A stretch of 64,000 nt of DNA from Owenia fusiformis (taxonomy: Eukaryota; Annelida; Polychaeta; Sabellida; Oweniidae), in the NCBI GenBank assembly GCA_903813345.2, contig CAIIXF020000012.1, positions 33,058,572-33,122,571 of the forward strand, given 5' to 3'. Under the pieces are notes generated by a model that worked only from the letters and a program-made list of their open reading frames with translations, did no database searches and was not told the origin of the DNA. Numbering within the stretch: the first letter of the stretch is position 1; the number at the start of each line of letters is the position of its first letter. Below, in pieces: positions 26,701-38,700 of this stretch. Position numbers and translations under genes: made by a program.

Positions 26701-29700
26701 TAAGGTGGAGCACAAAATAAAAAGCCAAAAACCAATTCATACTTTGATAGGCTTTAGTAGCCCTTGAGAAAAAATTGATTTCTGATTTTTATCTTTGGAA
26801 CTTGTATCAATTTTGTTGTGTATTTTCAGAGGTGGAGCGCTATTAAAAGACAGACCAATACACTAAATAGCCCTTGTGAAAGAAAATAGCTTTTTTACTT
26901 TTATCCTGGGAACTTGTTTTTTTCAGAGGTGGAGCATTATTATATAAAGACACGAGACCAATACACTCGTACTTTGAAACATGGCTTAAATAGCCCTTGA
27001 GAAAGAAAATTGATTTCTTATTTTTATCTTGGGAACTTGTATCAGTTTTGTATATTTCCAGAGGTGGAGCGCTATACAAAGACAGAGACCAATGCACTCG
27101 TACTTTGAAATATGGCTTAAAAAGCCCTTGAGAAAGAAAATTGATTTCTTATTTTTATCCTGGGAACTTGTATCAGTTTTGTATATTTTCAGAGGTGGAG
27201 CGCTATACAAAGACAGAGACCAACGCATACTTTGATCAGGAAGATGTCTTCAAATATTCCAAGTTTCAAGAGACACATGGAGGAGGTAGCGATACTGAAT
27301 CAGGTGAGGTATTGACATCCCATAATGCAATATGCAATAGTTTACCCATAATGCATACCTGGGGGTAGTAATCGTTGAGTTAGATGAGGTATGAACATCC
27401 CATAATGCAATAAAGTAAGATAAGTCTACCCATGATGCAAACCTATGGGAAGTATATGTATACCAATAATACACCTTCGGAGAATAATAATTGTGAGTCA
27501 GCTGAGGCATTAATTAAAAAACTGTACTCGTATTCATGATGATTTTTTACGTAAGTGATCATTTAATGTTTAGTTTTTCACAACAATGATGATTTTTTAT
27601 GCCATCACCAAAAAGTGTTATTGTCTCCTTTTTGTGACAGCAGTTGGCGAATGGCGGTTGGTGTCTGTAACAAATGGGGGTGTCATTTTGCATGTAAATG
27701 CCTTGTCTACATAAGTGTTCATTTTATTATGTCCCCACCACATAGTGTTGGTCCATATTGTCGGCCCAGGTGCGTCCGTTTGTCAGTCCGTCCATCCATC
27801 CGTACATCCGGCAGTTAACATAAGTTCATTTTATGTTATGTTTTATCCGAAGGCGATGACACTGATGACCTCAGCCCATTTGAAAAGCTTGGAAGAAAAA
27901 TGGAAGATATTACCGAGGAAAAAAATGGAGGAGTCTTAAAGAAAGTTCTGACACCTGGCCATGGTCCCCTCTGTCCTGAAGAAGCATCTGTATTAGGTAA
28001 TGGCTTAACTGTATTAGATAAGTTATGGTTTATCTGTATAAAGTGAGTGGGTTTAACTGTAAATAAGTTGAGAAGGGTTTAACTGTAAATAAGTTGAGTA
28101 GGGTTTAACTGTAAATAAGTTGAGTAGGGTTTAACTGTAATTAAGTTGAGTAGGGTTAAACTGTATGATGTAAGTAGGGTTTAAATGTATTTAGTGATTA
28201 GGGTTTAACTGTATTAAATAGGTAAGGGTTTAACTGTATTAGGTGAATAGCGTTCTTAAAACTGCATATATTGCATTATATTTTATGTTTTCAGTGCATT
28301 AAACTGTATATTTTCAGTGTATTATACTAAACATAACATGTTTTCAGTGCATAAATTATATTTCAGTGCACTTCAATGGTTACCTTGAATATAAGGACGA
28401 GCCATTTGATTCAATGCATAAATTATATTTCAGTGCACTTCAATGGTTACCTTGAATATAAGGATGAGCCATTTGATTCAATGCATAAATTATATTTCAG
28501 TGCACTTCAATGGTTACCTTGAATATAAGGATGAGCCATTTGATTCAATGCATAAATTATATTTCAGTGCACTTCAATGGTTACCTTGAATATAAGGATG
28601 AGCCATTTGATTCAATGCATAAATTATATTTCAGTGCACTTCAACGGTTACCTTGAATATAAGGATGAGCCATTTGATTCAATGCATAAATTATATTTCA
28701 GTGCACTTCAATGGTTACCTTGAATATAAGGATGAGCCATTTGATTCAATGCATAAATTATATTGCAGTGCACTTCAATGGTTACCTTGAATATAAGGAT
28801 GAGCCATTTGATTCAATGCATAAATTATATTTCAGTGCACTTCAATGATTACCTTGAATATAAGGATGAGCCATTTGATTCAATGCATAAATTATATTGC
28901 AGTGCACTTCAATGGTTACCTTGAATATAAGGATGAGCCATTTGATTCAATGCATAAATTATATTTCAGTGCACTTCAATGGTTACCTTGAATATAAGGA
29001 TGAGCCATTTGATTCAATGCATAAATTATATTGCAGTGCACTTCAATGGTTACCTTGAATATAAGGATGAGCCGTTTGATTCAATGCATAAATTATATTT
29101 CAGTGCACTTCAACGGTTACCTTGAATATAAGGACGAGCCGTTTGATTCAATGCATAAATTATATTTCAGTGCACTTCAATGGTTACCTTGAATATAAGG
29201 ACGAGCCGTTTGATTCAATGCATAAATTATATTTCAGTGCACTTCAATGGTTACCTTGAATATAAGGACGAGACCTTTGATTCAATGCATAAATTATATT
29301 TCAGTGCACTTCAACGGTTACCTTGAATATAAGGATGAGCCATTTGATTCAATGCATAAATTATATTTCAGTGCACTTCAATGGTTACCTTGAATATAAG
29401 GACGAGCCATTTGATTCAATGCATAAATTATATTTCAGTGCACTTCAATGGTTACCTTGAATATAAGGACGAGCCATTTGATTCAATGCATAAATATATT
29501 TCAGTGCACTTCAACGGTTACCTTGAATATAAGGATGAGCCATTTGATTCAATGCATAAATTATATTTCAGTGCACTTCAATGGTTACCTTGAATATAAG
29601 GACGAGCCATTTGATTCAATGCATAAATTATATTTCAGTGCACTTCAATGGTTACCTTGAATATAAGGACGAGCCATTTGATTCAATGCATAAATTATAT

Positions 29701-32700
29701 TTCAGTGCACTTCAATGGTTACCTTGAATATAAGGATGAGCCATTTGATTCAATGCATAAATTATATTTCAGTGCACTTCAATGGTTACCTTGAATATAA
29801 GGATGAGCCATTTGATTCAATGCATAAATTATATTTCAGTGCACTTCAATGGTTACCTTGAATATAAGGATGAGCCATTTGATTCAATGCATAAATTATA
29901 TTTCAGTGCACTTCAATGGTTACCTTGAATATAAGGATGAGCCATTTGATTCAATGCATAAATTATATTTCAGTGCACTTCAATGGTTACCTTGAATATA
30001 AGGATGAGCCATTTGATTCAATGCATAAATTATATTTCAGTGCACTTCAACGGTTACCTTGAATATAAGGATGAGCCATTTGATTCAATGCATAAATTAT
30101 ATTTCAGTGCACTTCAATAGGTACCTTGAATATAAGGATGAGCCATTTGATTCAATGCATAAATTATATTTCAGTGCACTTCAACGGTTACCTTGAATAT
30201 AAGGATGAGCCATTTGATTCAATGCATAAATTATATTTCAGTGCACTTCAATGGTTACCTTGAATATAAGGATGAGCCATTTGATTCAATGCATAAATTA
30301 TATTTCAGTGCACTTCAATGGGTACCTTGAATATAAGGATGAACCATTTGATTCAATGCATAAATTATATTTCAGTGCACTTCAATGAGTACCTTGAATA
30401 TAAGGATGAGCCATTTGATTCAATGCATAAATTATATTTCAGTGCACTTCAACGGTTACCTTGAATATAAGGACGAGCCATTTGATTCAATGCATAAATT
30501 ATATTTCAGTGCACTTCAATGGTTACCTTGAATATAAGGATGAGCCATTTGATTCAATGCATAAATTATATTTCAGTGCACTTCAATGGTTACCTTGAAT
30601 ATAAGGATGAGCCATTTGATTCAATGCATAAATTATATTTCAGTACACTTCAACGGTTACCTTGAATATAAGGATGAGCCATTTGATTCAATGCATAAAT
30701 TATATTTCAGTGCACTTCAATGGTTACCTTGAATATAAGGATGAGCCATTTGATTCAATGCATAAATTATATTTCAGTGCACTTCAATGGGTACCTTGAA
30801 TATAAGGATGAACCATTTGATTCAATGCATAAATTATATTTCAGTGCACTTCAATGAGTACCTTGAATATAAGGATGAGCCATTTGATTCAATGCATAAA
30901 TTATATTTCAGTGCACTTCAATGGTTACCTTGAATATAAGGACGAGCCATTTGATTCAATGCATAAATTATATTTCAGTGCACTTCAATGGTTACCTTGA
31001 ATATAAGGATGAGCCATTTGATTCAATGCATAAATTATATTTCAGTGCACTTCAATTGTTACCTTGAATATAAGGATGAGCCATTTGATTCAATGCATAA
31101 ATTATATTTCAGTGCACTTCAATGGTTACCTTGAATATAAGGATGAGCCATTTGATTCAATGCATAAATTATATTTCAGTGCACTTCAATGGTTACCTTG
31201 AATATAAGGATGAGCCATTTGATTCAATGCATAAATTATATTTCAGTGCACTTCAACGGTTACCTTGAATATAAGGATGAGCCATTTGATTCCAGCCGAC
31301 TACGGAACAAGCCAGACAGAATAAAACTTGGAGGTCAGTATGTTGTGGAATAATTCAAGAACCCAATCTGATAAAAGAAATGGTTATTGGTCGCTATAAG
31401 CCTATTAAATATTGATTGATGTACAATGTATATTCCTGTGTAATTGTTATACAGTAATTGTACTCCAATAATTGTTATACAGTAATTGTAATACAAAGTC
31501 TGTAAAGTGTAAAGAGACTTTATGGACTTTTGTTTTTAAGAAAATGAATTTAGATCTTACCTCCTGACCAATCCCAACTTAACAATCTTTCTGATTTTAC
31601 AGTTTTGGAATTTATTTCCTACATCTGCTTGAGGCCTGCCCCCTTCGATATATCCCTTTGGATTGTTTTAATACAATGAAACCTGTATATCTGGACACCT
31701 TTCTATTCCACACACCTGTTAATGTTAACACTTTTTCTCAGTCCCAAACTTGGCTTGAAATGTGAACACCTGCTAATGTGAACACTTGCAAATGTGAACA
31801 CCAGCTAATCGGAACATTTTTGGCTGGTCCCAGAGGTGTCCGGATGAGACTGTCAGGCCCGTAGCCAGGATTTGCCAAGGGTGTTCACTTTTTGAAATAT
31901 TCCAGGGGGGTTCACTTTTGACAATTTGGGTCCAAAAATGGCGAAAATCACTTAAAAAGTGTTCAGAATGATGAAAAACTGCATGATTTTGAAAGAATCC
32001 TCCCCCGAACCCCCCCTGGATAGGGCCTGACTGTAATATTTTTATTGTTCCATTCTAGACTGTATACTTGGCTGGACCATAGGAATCAAAACAATGAAGA
32101 AAGGTGAACTGTCACGCTTCATAATCAGATCTGACTATGGATGGGGTCCACAAGGCTGTCCCCCTAGAATACCAGAAGATTCTACAGGTAGACCATCATT
32201 TTTGTTATACCTTAAGATTTGTTTTTGTATCCCACTGAACATAGTTTGTGAGGAATATGGAGAAGACGTCTTTCTGTGTGGAGTTTGGGTGGGTGATATC
32301 TCAAATATCGGTCAATAGATTTGGTTCTTATATTTTTGCACATACTTATTTTTTTTTATTTATTTATCACAAGATAAATTCTCTGTACCTACTGGCTAAA
32401 TATTCGATTCTTTCATGGTATAATATGTTACGTTATCGAACCATTTTATCACCAGTTTTATCCTGTAATGGCAAAGGTCGCATTCTGGCTATTCCTAAAA
32501 GGGCACTGTATTCCTTCTAAAGAATGCACATCCCTAAAGAGTGCCCATGTGACTATTATGACAAATGCGGTGTTGGCGAAATTGAAAATTGAATTACCTT
32601 CATGTGAGATTTTACCCCTTTCCAACAGGGCTTTGAACTTTTTTGATATATTTCTGATTACATTTGATGTTAAAGAAAGTAAATGAGAGCCATAGAGTTT

Positions 32701-35700
32701 TCATAACATAGTGATAACAGCTAAACTGAAATTGAAAATCAGGTATTCATTGATTTTTAGAGATTTTTGTTGATATGAAAATTTAGTTTTTTGCTCATGT
32801 TTGATTAATTGTACTTTAATACGTTAGCTCGTTCACTAATATGTTGTTATTATTAGCTATTGTAATGATCCACTTGTCTGAAAATTTAGTTTTTGGGCAT
32901 ATACAAGGTGTCCCATAAGTAATGATAATTATGCTCTAATATTTTGAAGGAAACATTGTGGGTTATATAATATTTATTTATTTCGACTTTATATTTTTAC
33001 AATTTTACATTAAACCAATCATTGAGATTGTTCACATTGAACTGATTGTTTTATTGAACTGATTCTTTATTTTAGTTATGTTTGAGATTGAGCTGATTGA
33101 AGCATTTGCAAGGGCAGGTGTTGACGACTACGAGAGCACTCCAATGGTGAGAGATTTGAATTTGAATTTGGTGGGAACAATGACAAATCTGGACCTTTTT
33201 CACTGGCTCGTTACCATTTTACTTTTACTCAGATTTTATCAGTGTTAATAAAATTTAGCGTTATTCCTCTCAGTATGAGTAAGCATATCTGTAAAAATAA
33301 ATCAAAAATATTGTAAACAAACGATGTCTTGTTACTGAGTGGGGTATTTTGTGGATCCATAGATTCAATTTCGATTTTTATTTTTTTCAATTTGCAATAG
33401 TTTGATGCAAAATCCTCGTAAAATCCATAGTTTTTAAATCACAAAATCCACAATCTTATTTGCGAAATTTTGAAAAAAGCAAATTTCTGAGGGGACATTA
33501 TTGAATAACAGATTATTTCACACTTTTTCAGTCTGAGAGGAAATTCCTTCCATTTGAAAAGATCTACATGGCTGCTCACAGTGCTAAAGATGTAAGTATA
33601 GTCACCCTGCATAGTAACAATGTTTAGTGGATAACTGTTTTTAGGGGATAGCCATCTTGGGGATAACTATATTTAGGGATAACCATGTTCACAGATAATC
33701 ATCTTTCACACTTAATCCCATATCTTAATGAATGTAATTTGATGAAAAAAACTATAAAAAATTATGTTATGTTTCCATGTTGGTGGGCAGGCATCACATC
33801 TTGTCATCAAAATTCAAGGAAAAGGATATGTTCAACATTTGAGCCAGGCCACAGGAAAAGGGGTCTTATTACAGATTTTTCAATGTTTTGATTTTTTGTT
33901 TTTCTTAAAAAGCACAAAGAGACCTTTCAAATGAGCCATGGTTTGTGTCTTAACAATTTTTCCTTGCAGATATAGACCATAAAGACTGATTTTAATTTAG
34001 CACATTTTCCTTTTAATCTTGGGCACATTTTTGGCTCTGTAGCAAAATTTAAATTTTTGTGACAAGACTGGTTTTCCTATGGCCAGGCTCATTAAATGTT
34101 TACAGAGTAAAGAGCAGACGTACTGCAGCCAATTTGCAACAGTAATGTATGGTACTGTTTTGACTATGGCACTGTACAGTACCATGAAATATGGTACCAT
34201 AGACAAAAATGGTACCGTGAACGGTGTAATTGATGCCATACTCAAACAGTACCATACAGTACCATACTCTTAATGGTACCGTGATCTCAGAGTGTGGATT
34301 GGGGTGTAGAGCTAAAATCTGCAAACTTTAAGAAAAACGGCTTCACAGTTGCTTTTAAAACTTTAAGATCTTGTTCAGCTCACTTCATTCTAGATGTGAT
34401 TAGGTTTTGGACCTGTAAGCTCAGTCATGTCAGCCATTTTGAATGTCTTAAGAAAAGTTAGCGCGCGATAATACTTTGTATCATATTGAATGGTGTTTTT
34501 GAGTTTTCATACTTAAACTATTTAGTAGCTTTATAAATAATTTCAGATGTACTTTGTTGTAAAAGCCTATGTTATTGTTAACAGTACTTATATGTGATAA
34601 TTTTGTAAAAAGAAATCAGCAAAAACTAAGACTTTTTTATTGTCGGCCATTTTGGATTTTTTGGTCCTAAAATCTTGTCTGTGAAGTCTTGTCTGCGCGT
34701 TTTCAGGTGAACCGTTTGGTGGATCAATTTCAAATTTTCAGGGATGATTCTTAGTATGACAGTCTAGATCTGATAAGTTTTTTGGCATTCTGGGTAAATG
34801 TCAAGGCAGCCATTTTGGATTTTCCGTCCTGAAATCTTGTCTGTAAAGTCTTGTCTACGCATTTCCAGGTGAACCGTTCTGTAGATCAATTTCAAATTTT
34901 CAGGGATGATTCTTAGAATGAAAATCTAGATCTGATTAGTTTTTTGGCATTCTGGATAAATGTCAAGGCAGCCATTTTGTATTTTCCATCCTGAAATCTT
35001 GTCTGTAAAGTCTTGTTTACATGTTTTCTGGTTAACTGTGTGACGGATCAATTTCAAATTTTCAGGGGTGGTTCTTAGTATGAAAATCTAGAACTGACTA
35101 AATTTTTGCCATTCTGGATAAATTTTAAGGTGGCCATTTTGGATTTTTCGTCCTCAAATAGTGTTGGTAAAGTCTTGTCTACTCATTTTCAGGATAACCA
35201 TTTGACGGGATCACCCATTGGTGGGGACATTTTGTACACATTTGTGTTCTTGTGATTTCTTAGTTAAAAAGTGTGATCACTTTGTGTCTTGTTTGTTATT
35301 AATTAGTAAATCTACTTCTTTTTATTCAGGAAGCTAAGACACATTATCACAATGGTCACTACAGACAAGCATCCAGAAAATATGAGAAGGTATGTTTGTA
35401 ATTTGAAAATGTTAAACCTAAATTGAACCATTATCCCTTAAACGGCAGATATGCCCCCTCCCCTAAATGTTGGTGTAATTCTCTATAGTGTAACTGTTTA
35501 TTAGGCTTAACACAGTATTTTACGTAAGAATGTCAATAAATACAAATTAAACTTAAATCATTTGTCAAATGTGCAAGATGAAATTGCTTGTGAAATTCTT
35601 TATTACTTGTAATTATCTACAACTTGCAATTATGTGTAAAACCAATATAACAGTAACCCTTGCAAGTGAAATGCCCTAGGGACCCCAAAAAGTGTTCCAC

Positions 35701-38700
35701 TTGGGAGGTGTTCCACTTACAGAGGTTCAATTACCTGCAGTCAATGGGCTGCAGGACTTTTAGAAACCCTTTCTACTTGTGAGGTGTTCACCTGGGCAGT
35801 TTCTACTGTACTTACTTGTATAAGAAGCAAGAACATCTCAAAGGGACACTGTCGCTATTAGTATCCATGCATCCTCTGCTTGTATTACTATGATCTAAAA
35901 ACAATGCATACTTTAGGCTTTGTCACCCATTTGAGCCAGATTCACACATTTTAGAATCATACATTTTAGGCTATTCGAATACTGGAAGAGTGTTGTTTAA
36001 GAAATGATGATGAAGAAAGAAAACAGCAAGAAATGTTAAAGGTATGTACCTTTAAGGGCCTTCGAATGACAACTGTCAATTTTGAATTTCGTAAGCACGA
36101 CCATTCTTCAAGATTGGCCTTATTCAAGGGTTTGTTTGATACCCTGGGCTTATAGTTAGTATGAATTCGGAACAAAAGGAAAGAATATCGCTATATGGCA
36201 TTCTGGGAGCCAATTACAATGTGATATAATATTGAAGAGCCAGGTGTCGTCTGCTACTAAACATATTGCATTATGGGTAATATTTGTTTCAGACACTCTA
36301 CTTGAATTGTGCCACCTGTAAGGATAAACTCTCCAGCCCAAAGCCAGTGATAACATTGTGTAATAAAGCTCTAGAGATTGATAAAGATTCCGTCAAAGCA
36401 TATTATCTATTAGGAGTGGTGAGTATTACCCACAATTCCTCCCTAGATTGACACTTCTTAGCAGTACTATACTGCAGCAAATAAACTCGAAATATTTCAC
36501 CCAAACCTGGTAAAGCTCTAGAGATTGATAAAGATTCCGTCAAAGCATATTATCTATTAGGAGTGGTGAGTATTACCCACAATTCCTCCCTAGATTGACA
36601 CTTCTTAGCAGTACTATACTGCAGCAAATAAACTCGAAATATTTCACCCAAACCTGGTAAAGCTCTAGAGATTGATAAAGATTCCGTCAAAGCATATTAT
36701 CTATTAGGAGTGGTGAGTATTACCCACAATTCCTCCCTAGATTGACACTTCTTAGCAGTACTATACTGCAGCAAATAAACTCGAAATATTTCACCCAAAC
36801 CTGGTAAAGCTCTAGAGATTGATAAAGATTCCGTCAAAGCATATTATCTATTAGGAGTGGTGAGTATTACCCACAATTCCTCCCTAGATTGACACTTCTT
36901 AGCAGTACTATACTGCAGCAAATAAACTCGAAATATTTCACTCCTCTAATCAAGGCTTTCAATAGAGACAAGATTGTATTTTGTTTCCAAATGTCTTCAA
37001 TAGTGCATCAACAGAAACATATTTACTTTTGGGACCAGATGCATATATTCCAAAGTGCATAAGTAAATTGTGCTATGAAATATAGATTAAAAATGCCTTT
37101 AGCTTTTAATCACACGTGTTAGGTTGTTGTCATCTTGGGTTGATGTTTGTGCGTTCATGCATCTGGGCAGACAGGTGTCACCTAAATCTTGTCGCCAAAT
37201 TCCGTGCATTACAAGAGCCAAGATCTGATTAGATTTTGGCCAGGCTTGGTTAATTACTTGGTGGCCATTTTGAATTTTTTGATAAAGAAGTGCGATATTT
37301 ATCTCTGTGTATCTTGTTCTTGCAGGCTTATTTAAGACTTGGTGATTTCACAGCAAGTAGGAAGAAGCTGATGGTTGCCAGGAAATTAAAACCTCAGTTT
37401 AAATGTGTTTCCAAGGCACTCGCAGAACTGGAAAGGTATGTCGTCTGCTAAAAAACTATTGCATAATGGGATACCTATTTTGCTTTCTTCGGATTTGAAT
37501 GTGTTTTCAAGGCATTTGCAGAACTAGGAAGCTTTGTAGTCTGCTAAATGATTTATTGCATTATGGGATACTTTTTGCATTATGGGATTGAAATGCCATT
37601 CCAAGGCTCATTCCAAGGTAATCCAATGCTGGGAGAAGTCAAATAATTTGATGTTGTTTGTAGTTATGGAAATTTCAAATTTTATATGTGCCTACTTAAA
37701 AGCATATTACAATTTCTGATGACAATTTAGCTATATAGTGAGCTATACACTTCGTTTGTAAATATGCCAGCCATGGCTGTTTGATGGGACTTGCTACGCT
37801 TTGGCGTTGCTGATGTCTAGTTGATATTAAATTTCTCTTGTCTATTCATATCCAGTGTAGAAAAACAGCTTCGGAATGAGGAGGCAGCAATGTACAAACG
37901 AATGATCTCAGGAGCGGGTAAGAATGAGGAAAATGAGACGGGAAGGTCTGTGACCCAGAGGACAAATCTTCCCCCAGACAGTGTCGATCAGCTCGACCCT
38001 GAATATAAAGCCAACATTAAGACACGAATACAGTAAGTAAAATGAGTGAATATACATATAACACTAGTTCTTAGAGTTAAAGTTTATAGATCAAATTTCC
38101 TTTTGATTATTTCACCACCAGAGGTGGTGACATATTGTGATAGTCTCTAACTTTTTTTGTGGCTGGTGTTTGGCGTCTGTAACAGTGTTCAATGTCTGTA
38201 ACAGCGTTCGGCACCAGTTTGGGACCAGTATGAATAAAAAAAATTGATCAAAGGAAAGATATTTGTGTTCCAAAAGTATACATCTTGAGGGTGTTCAATT
38301 AAAGGAGTTAATACTTGTTACATTTATCCGATATTAATGTTGTAGAGCCTTCAAACACAACCAAGATCTGGACAGTCTAGATATTGGGTCTCTAGGAATG
38401 ACCCCTGTTGAGATTGCATACATCATAGATCTAGCAGAGGAACTTGGGATTGAATGGAAAGAGTATGGAACGGTATGTATTTCCCATCATTCCTTTCTAC
38501 CCATAATGCAATTCATTCTGCAGACGTGATGTTTTACATCATAGATATAGCAAAGTAACCTGGGATAGAGTGGAAGGAGAAAACTGCATGTATTTCCCAT
38601 AATGCAATGCAAATCACAAACCATGTTCTTGGGATATGATCCCAGCATGCATTTCCATGGTAACATGGTTATACAAAGGTTAAATGGCACATTCTTCTAG

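Noticed and set aside
29381-29660. Two 70-codon frames in the exon D array
   Set aside because: Open by chance where a 2-base deletion shifts the register of the 67-bp units.
28345-31246. Direct repeats resembling a CRISPR array
   Set aside because: Units abut with no unique spacers, the host is eukaryotic, and the unit is an exon fragment with an acceptor.
32094-32318. 74-codon frame beginning MKKGELSRF as a separate gene
   Set aside because: It is FKBP6 exon E read past its donor at 32188.
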